In this document: positions 50,806 to 59,435 of the stretch, one piece after another
Numbering within the stretch: position 1 is the stretch's first letter
Layout: every line of letters starts with the position of its first letter
DNA from: Paenibacillus sp. 1011MAR3C5
GTDB taxonomy: Bacteria; Bacillota; Bacilli; Paenibacillales; Paenibacillaceae
Length of the DNA stretch: 64,000 nt
Assembly: GCF_003591485.1 (NCBI RefSeq)
Contig: NZ_QZCF01000009.1
Span: 1-64,000, forward strand
Direction: 5' to 3'
Position numbers and translations under genes: made by a program
The notes under the pieces: generated by a model
Database searches by the model: none
Seen by the model: the letters and a program-made list of their open reading frames with translations, nothing else
What the model was told of the DNA's origin: nothing

Positions 50806-53800
50806 ATGAAGATGAGCAATGGCTTTTCCCGAATAATCGCTATCATGCTCCTGCTCTTCATGCTGATACCCGGCATTGCGGCGAACGCAGAAGGCAACTT
50901 GCTAATAAACGGCGATTTTGAAGCGGCGGCTAGCGACATGCCGGATGGATGGATGACTGAAGCATGGATCGATGACAACGGAGTGACGCAATACGGCGTC
51001 GATCGGAACATGTTTTATTCAGGGAAACAGTCTGCCTACATACATAGCAGCGGTGATAATCATGCGCGCTTGCTGCAGCGGGTGAAGGTCAAGTCCAATG
51101 CGACATACCGAATTTCCGGTTATGTGAGAACGGAGGGAGTCGGTAATCAAGGAGCGGGCGCCCATCTGTACGTCGAGGGTGTGGCGATGCATTATCCCGA
51201 ATTCCGCGACACGAACGGGTCTTGGGCGTATCTGGATTTTTACGGCAAGACAGGGAAGAATCAAAAGGAAATGCTTGTCGGAGGCAGCCTTGGGGGATAC
51301 GGAAGCATCAATTCAGGCAAGGCCTGGTTCGACCAGCTCAAGGTCGAGCAGGTGGCGGCAGCGCCTGAGGGTGCCGATGTCTTCTCGCTCGAGCAGACTG
51401 CTTCAGTTGCGGGAGAGTCGGAAGGACCGCAGAAGGTATCCATTCTGAGCACGATGATCTATTCGGCATTATTTTCATTATTGCTCGCGTTCGTGACCGT
51501 GAAGCTGTTCCGTGACCGGGAGTGGCTGGAGCAGCGTCGGAGCAGCGTGACTATTCTGGTTGCGGTTTCCTTTGCGGCAGCTTTGGCATTGCGCATCGTG
51601 CTGGCTATAAGCCATGAGGGATATGCTAACGATATCGCGTTGTTCATGTTCTGGTCGGAGCAAGCGGTTCGCGAAGGGCTGGCGGGCTTCTATCATACGG
51701 AGATGTTCGTGGATTATCCGCCAGGCTACATCTATGTGTTGTTTGCTTTGGGGCATATCAAGAGCTGGCTTGGCATAACGGGGGAATCAGCGGCGATGCT
51801 GCTGTACAAGCTTCCCGCCATTGCGGCGGATCTGGGCGCGGCTGCTGTCATCTTCCGTGTGGCGGCAAGGAAGCTGGGCGCACCGGTGGCGACGGGCTTA
51901 TCCATGCTATGGCTGTTCAATCCGGCTGTCATTCTGGATTCTGCGGCATGGGGGCAAGTGGATTCGATATTTGCGCTGATGCTTTCTCTGTCGCTCCTTG
52001 GCATCTCGGAGAACCGGTTCGGCAAAGCGGCGGTCTGGTATGCGATTGCCGCGCTGATCAAGCCGCAAGCCTTCATCTTTATGCCGGTGCTGCTGCTCGC
52101 CCTGCTGGTTAGGAAGAAGTGGAAGAACGTGGCGGTCACTGCATATTACGGGTTCGGCACATTTATTCTGCTCGCTCTTCCTTTCTTCTGGTCAAGCGGA
52201 GGACTTAAGGCGTTGTACGAGCTGTACAAGGGCACATTATCCTCTTATCCGTATGCGACACTGAACGCCTTTAATGTATACGCCTTGATTGGCGCGAATT
52301 GGAAGCCGCTTACGGAGAGCTGGCTATTTCTGAGCTATCAGCATTGGGGTAATGTATTTATTGTCGTTGCGGTAGGGCTGGCCGTCTGGTTCTGCCTGAT
52401 GGGCAAGCGCCGGGAGGGAGAGGATCGCAGCTTCTTCATCGCGATGGCGCTGATTGCTGTTGTGTTCATCCTTGTTACCAAAATGCATGAGAGATATATG
52501 TTCCCGCTCCTGCTGCTGAGCTTGTTTGCCTTTATTCAAATGCGGGACAGACGAATGCTGCATGTGTTCTATGGATTTACGATTACGAATTTCTTCAATA
52601 TGAGCTACGTGCTGGATTACAGCAAGACAACAACGAATGTCGTGATGGACGGCGTCGTTCTGCTGGTGTCAATAAGCAATATCGGCTTGCTGCTCTATAT
52701 GCTGTATGCCGGCTATGACCATTACAAGCGGGGACGCACGCTTGGTCTCGTGCCGATGACGTTAGACGATAAGAAGGAAGCCGATCAGCGTCTTCTGTCG
52801 CGTGTAAATCGGGATATGGACAATGGTGGAAGGACCAAGCGTCTTCTGACGCGCAAGGACTGGATTTGGCTGGGCGCTCTGACGGCGGTCTACGCGTTAG
52901 TTGCGCTCATCGGCCTCGGCTCCATGAAGGGGCCGGAGACGCCATGGCAGCCTGCGAGCACAACGCAAAGCTTCTACATTGATCTTGGAGAAGAGAAGCA
53001 GTTAGAGCGGGTTACCACGTTCGGCGGAGTCGGCACAGGCAAGTTCCGCCTGGAATTTGGGCTCCAGCCGGATGAGTGGATGAATCCGGTTGAGGTGGAC
53101 AATAACCACGTGGCGGTATTCGCATGGCGCAGTCAGACGGTGGATCTGAATGCCCGTTATGTGAAGCTGACCGTCACAACGCCTGGCTTCTCCTTGCATG
53201 AGATGGGAATCTATGAAGCGGGAAGCAAAGAACCGCTTCCTATTGCCGCTATTTATGATGAGAAAGCGGGAGATCCAAGGCGCGGAAGCGTAGCCCAGCT
53301 ATTCGACGAGCAAGACTTGATGATATATGGGCATAATTATATGAAGGGCAGCTACTTCGACGAGATCTACCATGCCAGAACGGCATACGAGAATCTCGAA
53401 GGCATCGTCGCCTACGAGAATACCCATCCGCCGCTGGGCAAAATCATCATTGCGCTTGGCATCAAGCTGTTCGGCCTTAATCCGTTCGGATGGCGGATCG
53501 CAGGAACATTAATTGGCATCGCAATGGTTCCTATTATCTATATGACGGCCAAGCGGCTGTTCGGACGTACGGCGTACGCCGCGCTTGCAGCGGGGCTGCT
53601 GGCTGCGGACTTCATGCATTTCACGCAGACGAGAATTGCGACGATCGATGTGTACGGTGTGTTCTTCATTATGCTGATGTTCCACTTTATGAACAAATAT
53701 TTGGCGCTTAGCTTCTATCGCACAAAGCTGCTTGCGACGCTGGTGCCGCTGGGTCTGGCCGGATTGTTCTTCGGGCTCGGCGTTGCATCGAAGTGGATCG

Positions 53801-54612
53801 TTCTATACGGCGGTGCAGGCCTGGCTGTAATGCTTGGCATATCGCTATGGGACAGGTATAAGGAATACGCGGCGGCGAAGCGTATGCTTCGGCGGCAGGA
53901 TGTTGCCGCGACAGCGTTCGATTCGGATGCGCTCCGGCGGATTGTATCCGTATTCCCGTCCTATACGGTGCTGACGCTGGCTGCTTGCCTGGTCTTCTAT
54001 ATCGCCATACCGGCCGGAATCTATGCGCTCTCCTATATTCCGATACTGACCGTCATGAGCGAAGGCTATACGCTAAAGTCGCTGATCGATTATCAAGTGC
54101 ATATGTACAGCTACCATAGCCATCTCGTATCGTCGCATCCCTTCTCCTCCTCTTGGTGGGAGTGGCCGTTCATGAAGCGCCCGGTCTGGTATTATTCCGG
54201 GGGTGAGCTGGCAGCGGGGATGAAGTCGACGATTGTGGCCATGGGCAATCCACTCATCTGGTGGACGGGCATTGCGGCGATGCTCGCGACGATGTGGATC
54301 AGCATCAAGCGGCGCGATAAGCATGTCTATATGCTGTGGATCGCTTTCCTGGCGCAATATGTGCCATGGATGCTCGTACCGCGCGAGACGTTCCTGTATC
54401 ATTACTTCGCGATGGTGCCGTTCGTGATCCTGAGCATTGTCTACTTGTTTCAATTGGCGGAGGAACGGAATCCGAGGGTCAGGAAGATTCGCAATGGATT
54501 TGCGATTGCCGCGGCTATATTGTTTGTGATGTATTACCCCGCGTTGTCTGGCTTGACTGTGCCGAAATGGTACATTGATCTGCTGCGCTGGTTCCCTAGC
54601 TGGGTATTTTAA
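50806..54612 (+). CDS. double GT-C membrane glycosyltransferase with carbohydrate-binding-like domains
   Basis: A protein of 1268 residues. A signal (about 1-29) is followed by a CBM-like beta domain (30-180: NLLINGDFEAAASDMPDGW, a GKAWFDQLKVEQ end). The first GT-C module is at about 200-660, with NDIALFMFWSEQAVREGL and VDYPPGYIYVLFALGHIK. A second beta domain (about 715-815, FYIDLGEEKQLERVTTFGG, LNARYVKLTV) looks discoidin-like. A PMT-type GT39 module follows (about 850-1268): YFDEIYHARTAYENL with the catalytic DE pair, NTHPPLGKIIIALG and TRIATIDVYGVFF. PMT enzymes move mannose from a lipid phosphate donor to protein Ser/Thr. The ATG at 50806 follows AAAGGAATCGTG. It leads an operon with a GT2, GtrA and sortase. 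Confidence 0.88.
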   Translation: MKMSNGFSRIIAIMLLLFMLIPGIAANAEGNLLINGDFEAAASDMPDGWMTEAWIDDNGVTQYGVDRNMFYSGKQSAYIHSSGDNHARLLQRVKVKSNATYRISGYVRTEGVGNQGAGAHLYVEGVAMHYPEFRDTNGSWAYLDFYGKTGKNQKEMLVGGSLGGYGSINSGKAWFDQLKVEQVAAAPEGADVFSLEQTASVAGESEGPQKVSILSTMIYSALFSLLLAFVTVKLFRDREWLEQRRSSVTILVAVSFAAALALRIVLAISHEGYANDIALFMFWSEQAVREGLAGFYHTEMFVDYPPGYIYVLFALGHIKSWLGITGESAAMLLYKLPAIAADLGAAAVIFRVAARKLGAPVATGLSMLWLFNPAVILDSAAWGQVDSIFALMLSLSLLGISENRFGKAAVWYAIAALIKPQAFIFMPVLLLALLVRKKWKNVAVTAYYGFGTFILLALPFFWSSGGLKALYELYKGTLSSYPYATLNAFNVYALIGANWKPLTESWLFLSYQHWGNVFIVVAVGLAVWFCLMGKRREGEDRSFFIAMALIAVVFILVTKMHERYMFPLLLLSLFAFIQMRDRRMLHVFYGFTITNFFNMSYVLDYSKTTTNVVMDGVVLLVSISNIGLLLYMLYAGYDHYKRGRTLGLVPMTLDDKKEADQRLLSRVNRDMDNGGRTKRLLTRKDWIWLGALTAVYALVALIGLGSMKGPETPWQPASTTQSFYIDLGEEKQLERVTTFGGVGTGKFRLEFGLQPDEWMNPVEVDNNHVAVFAWRSQTVDLNARYVKLTVTTPGFSLHEMGIYEAGSKEPLPIAAIYDEKAGDPRRGSVAQLFDEQDLMIYGHNYMKGSYFDEIYHARTAYENLEGIVAYENTHPPLGKIIIALGIKLFGLNPFGWRIAGTLIGIAMVPIIYMTAKRLFGRTAYAALAAGLLAADFMHFTQTRIATIDVYGVFFIMLMFHFMNKYLALSFYRTKLLATLVPLGLAGLFFGLGVASKWIVLYGGAGLAVMLGISLWDRYKEYAAAKRMLRRQDVAATAFDSDALRRIVSVFPSYTVLTLAACLVFYIAIPAGIYALSYIPILTVMSEGYTLKSLIDYQVHMYSYHSHLVSSHPFSSSWWEWPFMKRPVWYYSGGELAAGMKSTIVAMGNPLIWWTGIAAMLATMWISIKRRDKHVYMLWIAFLAQYVPWMLVPRETFLYHYFAMVPFVILSIVYLFQLAEERNPRVRKIRNGFAIAAAILFVMYYPALSGLTVPKWYIDLLRWFPSWVF

Positions 54613-54639
54613 TATGGAGAATAGATGAGGAGCATCGTC

Positions 54640-55638
54640 ATGGAAAATAAGGTCAAGTATAGCGTTATTGTGCCAATGTATAACGAAGAAGAAGTAATCG
54701 AGCATACGTATGGCAGGCTGAAGGAAGTGATGGACCTTGCGGACGGCGGATATGAGCTGATTTTCGTCAATGACGGCAGCAAGGATCGTTCCGTAGAGCT
54801 CGTGAAATCTTTCAGCGCAAAAGACCCCAACGTAAGGCTAATTGATTTTTCTCGAAACTTCGGGCATCAAATCGCGATTACGGCCGGCATGGATTATGCG
54901 AAGGGCGATGCGATTGTCGTTATCGATGCGGATTTGCAGGACCCGCCTGAGGTCATCTTGGACATGATCGCCAAGTGGAAGGAAGGCTATGAGGTGGTGT
55001 ATGGCCGCAGACTGAAGCGCAAGGGGGAGACGCTGTTCAAGAAGCTGACCGCGCTTGCCTTCTACAGGATGCTGCGCAGCATGACCAATGTCGACATTCC
55101 GCTTGATACGGGCGACTTCAGGCTCATTGACCGCAAAGTATGCGATGTACTTCGCGGCTTGAAGGAGAAAAATCGTTTTGTCCGGGGCTTGATCAGCTGG
55201 ATTGGCTTTAAGCAGACGAGCGTTGAGTACGTCCGCGAGGAGCGGTTCGCGGGAGAAACAAAATATCCGTTGAAAAAAATGATCAGCTTTGCGCTGGACG
55301 GCATTACGAGCTTCTCCTACAAGCCGCTTAAAATCGCAACCTATCTAGGGTTTTTCCTGTCGCTTGGCAGCTTCATCTACTTGCTGGTTGTACTGTACCA
55401 GCGCCTGTTCACCGATACGACTGAGACGGGATGGACGACAATCGTGGCATTGAATTTGCTGTTCAATGGCATCATCTTGCTCTTGCTGGGCGTGATCGGA
55501 GAGTATATCGGCCGAATCTATGACGAGTCCAAAAATCGCCCTCTCTACATTGTAAGGGAAGTTAAGGGCTACAAGGAGCCAGCGACTGAGGAAGAACGCG
55601 TCAAAGGCGAAGCGGAGCGTGCCAAGCAGTATGTCTGA
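54640..55638 (+). CDS. DPM1/YkcC-type GT2 glycosyltransferase
   Basis: A protein of 332 residues. The GT2 domain (about 1-230) has YSVIVPMYNEEEVIEHTY, FVNDGSKDRS, RNFGHQIAITAGMDYA, VVIDADLQDPPEVI (DxD) and TGDFRLIDRKV. Two C-terminal membrane helices (about 240-290) follow. Such enzymes load a sugar on undecaprenyl phosphate, giving the lipid donor that GT-C enzymes use. The pairing with a GT39 gene resembles B. subtilis ykcC-ykcB. The ATG at 54640 follows GATGAGGAGCATCGTC; the stop overlaps gtrA. Confidence 0.9.
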   Translation: MENKVKYSVIVPMYNEEEVIEHTYGRLKEVMDLADGGYELIFVNDGSKDRSVELVKSFSAKDPNVRLIDFSRNFGHQIAITAGMDYAKGDAIVVIDADLQDPPEVILDMIAKWKEGYEVVYGRRLKRKGETLFKKLTALAFYRMLRSMTNVDIPLDTGDFRLIDRKVCDVLRGLKEKNRFVRGLISWIGFKQTSVEYVREERFAGETKYPLKKMISFALDGITSFSYKPLKIATYLGFFLSLGSFIYLLVVLYQRLFTDTTETGWTTIVALNLLFNGIILLLLGVIGEYIGRIYDESKNRPLYIVREVKGYKEPATEEERVKGEAERAKQYV

Positions 55639-56071
55639 TCAAGCCGGAAATCGTTCCATTAAGCAATTCCTTACGTTCAGCGTGATCGGCGGACTGAATA
55701 CGATTATTGATATGGCTGTGTTTACGCTTCTCATCGTTGTGCATACGCATTATTCGATTGCACAGATTGCGGCTTATGCGGCTGGCATGCTGAATAGTTA
55801 TATCATGAACAGTGTATTTACCTTTCGAAGCGAGACGGCGGGAAGCGGCAAGCGCGGCGGAGCGACGCGGATGCTTCGATTCATGCTCTGGAATCTGTTT
55901 ATGCTGGGTGTTTCGCTGCTTCTGCTTGTAATCGCGACGGAATGGGCCGGCTTGCATGAGCTGGTAGGCAAGGCGATCGTAACGGTGCTTGTTGTAGCGC
56001 TGAACTTCTACGGAAGCAAGAGGTGGGTATTTGCCGGGCGCAAACCGGTGGAGACGGGAGGCATGTCATGA
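55631..56071 (+). CDS. GtrA family membrane protein
   Basis: A protein of 146 residues with four helices, GtrA fold: FLTFSVIGGLNTIIDMAVF, AAYAAGMLNSYIMNSVFTF, FMLWNLFMLGVSLLLL and VLVVALNFYGSKRWVF. GtrA proteins are thought to flip or deliver undecaprenyl-linked sugars to the outer face, which fits the GT2 upstream and the GT-C enzyme. ATG 55631 overlaps the GT2 end; a GTG at 55619 lacks a spaced ribosome site. The stop overlaps the sortase start as ATGA. Confidence 0.88.
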   Translation: MSDQAGNRSIKQFLTFSVIGGLNTIIDMAVFTLLIVVHTHYSIAQIAAYAAGMLNSYIMNSVFTFRSETAGSGKRGGATRMLRFMLWNLFMLGVSLLLLVIATEWAGLHELVGKAIVTVLVVALNFYGSKRWVFAGRKPVETGGMS

Positions 56072-56733
56072 AGCGACTGCTATCATACGGACTTATTATT
56101 ATCGGACTGCTTATTATTGTGTATCCGCGGGCCAGCGCATGGCTCGATGACCGGCAGCAGGAGAAGCTGATGGCGCAGTGGGAGGAGAGCGTGGACGACG
56201 AGCAGGCGCAGCAGGAAGCATTGGATCAGTATGACCGGCTTTCGGCCTTATTCGCCGAAGAGGCGGAGTCCGAGACGGTCGAAGCTGACGAGACATCGGA
56301 ACCTTCGGATACGCCGGCTCCCTCCAACGAACCGCCGAAGCTGAATGCGATCGCGACGATTCGGATACCGAGCATTAAGGTGAACCTGCCTGTGCTGGAG
56401 GGTGCCACGCAAAAAAATATGAAGTACGCCGCCGCGCATCTGAAGGAAACGGCTCCAATCGGCGCGGTTGGCAATGCGGCAATCGCCGCTCATCGCATGA
56501 GGGCGAAGGGCAAGCTGTTCAACCGCCTGAACGAGGTGAAGGAAGGCGACAAGATTATTGTGGAGACACAAGGCGAGACGTATACGTATGTAGTGACTGG
56601 TACCTCAATCGTTGAGCCGACGGACGTATCCGTCCTCAATTATAATAAGACGGACCGGAGATTAACGCTCATCACCTGCGACCCTGTCGTTAATCCGACG
56701 CACCGGCTGATCGTTCACGCCGAAATCGCCTGA
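56068..56733 (+). CDS. class D sortase
   Basis: A protein of 221 residues. An N-terminal membrane helix (about 5-22) and an acidic, Glu/Ser/Pro-rich linker (about 45-95) are followed by the sortase domain: IATIRIPSIKVNLPVLEGAT, GNAAIAAHRM (catalytic His), LITCDP (catalytic Cys) and HRLIVHAE (catalytic Arg). Class D sortases in Bacilli join surface proteins to the wall, in some species on spores or mother cells. No LPxTG-type substrate was seen in the neighbouring proteins. The ATG follows GGGAGGCATGTC. Last gene of the operon. Confidence 0.92.
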   Translation: MKRLLSYGLIIIGLLIIVYPRASAWLDDRQQEKLMAQWEESVDDEQAQQEALDQYDRLSALFAEEAESETVEADETSEPSDTPAPSNEPPKLNAIATIRIPSIKVNLPVLEGATQKNMKYAAAHLKETAPIGAVGNAAIAAHRMRAKGKLFNRLNEVKEGDKIIVETQGETYTYVVTGTSIVEPTDVSVLNYNKTDRRLTLITCDPVVNPTHRLIVHAEIA

Positions 56734-56771
56734 CTCGAGGTTCTACCGCGCCCATTTTACTCATATAGAGC

Positions 56772-56799
56772 ACCATCGCTACACCCCCTTCATATGATA
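56772..56799 (+). promoter_or_regulatory. candidate sigma-K promoter of gerE
   Basis: ACC, 16 bases, CATATGATA, matching the sigma-K pattern; gerE is a sigma-K gene in B. subtilis. A sigma-A-like pair TTGACT, 17 bases, TATACC (56802-56830) lies closer to the start and is the alternative. Confidence 0.5.
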
Positions 56800-56862
56800 A
56801 GTTGACTGTATCCCTTGCCCTTGTTATACCATAAAAACCCGAGCAAGGAGGGGTGACAAACA

Positions 56863-57087
56863 TTGAAGGGAAGCGACCATAAGAGCAAGTTTTTACTGAC
56901 ACATCGTGAACGAGAGGTATTCGAGCTGTTGGTGCAGGACAAAACGACAAGAGATATCGCGCAGCAATTATTCATCAGCGAGAAAACCGTTCGCAACCAT
57001 ATTTCGAATGTCATGCAAAAATTGAATGTCAAAGGTCGTTCGCAAGCGGTTGTCGAGCTAATTAAGCTTGGGGAGTTACAAATTTAA
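56863..57087 (+). CDS. gerE: GerE, late mother-cell transcription regulator
   Basis: A protein of 74 residues, the same length as B. subtilis GerE and highly alike. It consists almost only of a LuxR-type helix-turn-helix: LLTHREREVFELLVQDKTTR, DIAQQLFISEKTVRNHISNV and MQKLNVKGRSQAVVELI. GerE works with sigma-K to activate or repress spore coat and crust genes. The TTG at 56863 follows AAGGAGGGGTGACAAACA. It is monocistronic with its own terminator and lies just after the glycan/sortase block. Confidence 0.96.
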   Translation: MKGSDHKSKFLLTHREREVFELLVQDKTTRDIAQQLFISEKTVRNHISNVMQKLNVKGRSQAVVELIKLGELQI

Positions 57088-57446
57088 CATAGTAAGGTCT
57101 CTCCATTCTCGTTTGTCAGGGCGTATGCCCTTTCTACATGCTAACTATAGGATTGTATGGAAGACAGCATAGCGATATGCTGTCTTTTTTTTGCATTTTA
57201 GCTCGAATTTAATCGATTTCACGACTTTGATAACAAGCCATTCCCCCTCATCTCGCCTTTCTAACAATTTCCATAACTTACACTAGCCGACCTTGGTTTT
57301 CTATCATTTTTCGAAAAAAAAGTAACTTCTGTAGTGCAAAAAATCGCGCTCCTCTTATATCGTTTCGCTCTCGGGCTGGCGGTAGAATGTACATAAGCCG
57401 GAAGGAAGCAATCGCCTTCCAGAACTACATTCCAGAGGAGGATATT
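57088..57446. other. 359-base intergenic region before the Lpl-type operon
   Basis: It holds the gerE terminator and then an AT-rich leader. A small hairpin GGAAGG/CCTTCC lies at about 57400-57421, and the ribosome site GAGGAGG just before 57447. No RNA gene or consensus promoter stands out; the promoter of the sugar operon must be here. Confidence 0.5.
57162..57192 (+). terminator. terminator of gerE
   Basis: The stem AGACAGCATA/TATGCTGTCT with a 4-base loop is followed by seven T. Confidence 0.9.
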
Positions 57447-58427
57447 ATGTCGGAGACAACGACGAACAAGCCACACCCTTCGTCTTCGCCACAGCTGAGA
57501 CCGGTGAAAAAGATGAATCCTTTCCGCCGCTTTTGGAAGCAGATCGACGTGCAGCTAATGGTTTTTCCGGGGATATTATTAGTTTTCGTGTTCTCCTATA
57601 TACCGATGTATGGTGTGCTCACCGCATTTATGGATTACAACGTGTTCACTGCGCATCGGATATTCGAGAATCCTTGGGTCGGATTCAAGCATTTTGAAGC
57701 GTTTTTCAATGCTCCAAACTTTGATCAGATTATGCGGAATACGATCGTTATCAGCTTATTGAAATTTTTTATAGGCTTTCCGGCACCGATCATTCTAGCG
57801 CTTATGTTGAACGAGGTTCGTCATCTGATGTTCAAACGGATCGTACAGACCATTACGTATTTGCCGCACTTTATGTCCTGGGTTATCGTAGGCGGTCTAG
57901 TGATGTCGCTGCTATCTACAGAAAATGGCAGTGTCAACATTCTCCTGAAAGGAATAGGCGCCATTGATGAATCCATCAACTTCCTATCCATAAAAGAGTA
58001 TTTCTGGACCATTCTTATCTCAACGAATGTGTGGAAGGAAATCGGATTCGCTTCTATTGTTTATTTGGCTGCCATTGCCGGCGTCGATCAGCATATGTAC
58101 GAAGCAGCCGAAATTGACGGAGCGAGCAAGCTGAAACAAATCGCACACATTACGATTCCAAGCATTATGCCGGTCATTATCATCTTTATGATCCTGGCTA
58201 TGGGCAGTTTGTTGAATGCAGGTTTCGAGGATATTCTCATTCTTGCTTCCAATCCGATACTGAGACCTGTGTCCGATGTTCTAGATGTATACGTATATCG
58301 AATCGGGATTCAGAACCAACGATATTCCTTCGCAGTTGCCATCGGGTTGTTCAAGGCGGTCATTAGCGTCGGCTTGCTGACTATGGCCAATTACTTGGCG
58401 CGAAGAGCAGGCAGCAGCCTATGGTAA
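57447..58427 (+). CDS. LplB-type ABC sugar permease
   Basis: A protein of 326 residues with six predicted helices. It is one half of the membrane channel of a CUT1-type importer for oligosaccharides or uronides. The EAA loop that meets the ATPase is EAAEIDGASKLKQIAHITIP (about 235-254). The start region KQIDVQLMVFPGILLVFVFS is typical of LplB. The ATG follows CAGAGGAGGATATT. No ATPase gene is in the unit; like other Lpl systems it may share a common MsmX-type ATPase. Confidence 0.92.
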   Translation: MSETTTNKPHPSSSPQLRPVKKMNPFRRFWKQIDVQLMVFPGILLVFVFSYIPMYGVLTAFMDYNVFTAHRIFENPWVGFKHFEAFFNAPNFDQIMRNTIVISLLKFFIGFPAPIILALMLNEVRHLMFKRIVQTITYLPHFMSWVIVGGLVMSLLSTENGSVNILLKGIGAIDESINFLSIKEYFWTILISTNVWKEIGFASIVYLAAIAGVDQHMYEAAEIDGASKLKQIAHITIPSIMPVIIIFMILAMGSLLNAGFEDILILASNPILRPVSDVLDVYVYRIGIQNQRYSFAVAIGLFKAVISVGLLTMANYLARRAGSSLW

Positions 58428-58461
58428 TTCACTTAACAGACTATCGGGAGGTCGACAAGCC

Positions 58462-59358
58462 ATGCGGTTAAAACGAGTTAGTTTTGGCGACCGGCTATTA
58501 CTGTATTTCATCTATGCTTTCCTCATACTGCTTTCATTCTCAGCCTTATATCCGTTCTGGAATGCGCTCGTCGTCTCCTTCAATGAAGGGATGGATACAT
58601 CGAGAGGCGGAGTGACATTCTGGCCAAGGGTATTCACATGGGATAACTACGATGTTGTTTTTCAGGATGACAAGTTGATTAATGGTTTCTTGATCTCCTT
58701 CTATCGGACGATAGTTGGAACCATTGCTTCAACACTGATGACGGCCATCCTGGCTTATGGGATGACTCGCTCATATCTGATGGCCCGCAAGTTCTACATG
58801 GTTTTCTTTGTCTTCACCATGTACTTCGGCGGCGGGTTGATTCCAACCTTCTTGCTGATTCGTGCGCTTGGGCTGATGGACAATTTCCTAGTATTCATCA
58901 TTCCCGGTTTGATCAGCGTCTGGAACATGATTATATTCAGAACTTTTTTCAAAGGATTGCCGGCTGGTCTTGAAGAATCAGCCCAAGTTGACGGCTGCAG
59001 CACGTGGGGAATATTCTTCCGAATCATACTGCCGTTATCCGGACCGGTTATTGCAACGCTGGGCTTGTTCACCGCTATCGCGCATTGGAACGACTGGTTC
59101 GTACCAAGCATTTATATTTCGAATCCGGACTTATTGCCAGTACAAACCATTCTTCGAAGACTGCTCAACTCCAACATTATTGAATTGTCCGGGTTGCCCA
59201 ATGATGTCATATCAAAAATCAATAGCGCCAGAACATTCACATCGAAGTCGCTTACAAGCGCAACGATGATGGTGGTAACGATTCCGATCATTATTGTGTA
59301 TCCGTTCGTGCAAAAGTATTTCGTTAAAGGCGTATTGGTAGGATCTTTGAAAGAATAG
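58462..59358 (+). CDS. LplC/YtcP-type ABC sugar permease
   Basis: A protein of 298 residues with six helices, the second channel half. The EAA loop is EESAQVDGCSTWGIFFRIIL (about 173-192) followed by PLSGPVIATLGLF. It ends with FVQKYFVKGVLVGSLKE, the LplC-type C-terminus. The ATG follows CGGGAGGTCGACAAGCC. It lies 34 bases after the first permease. Confidence 0.92.
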   Translation: MRLKRVSFGDRLLLYFIYAFLILLSFSALYPFWNALVVSFNEGMDTSRGGVTFWPRVFTWDNYDVVFQDDKLINGFLISFYRTIVGTIASTLMTAILAYGMTRSYLMARKFYMVFFVFTMYFGGGLIPTFLLIRALGLMDNFLVFIIPGLISVWNMIIFRTFFKGLPAGLEESAQVDGCSTWGIFFRIILPLSGPVIATLGLFTAIAHWNDWFVPSIYISNPDLLPVQTILRRLLNSNIIELSGLPNDVISKINSARTFTSKSLTSATMMVVTIPIIIVYPFVQKYFVKGVLVGSLKE

Positions 59359-59435
59359 CAACCGGATTGTGACCAACGGTTTAAGGCGATTGTCGCTTTG
59401 GACATATACATTACAAATTGAGAGGGGCAATATCT

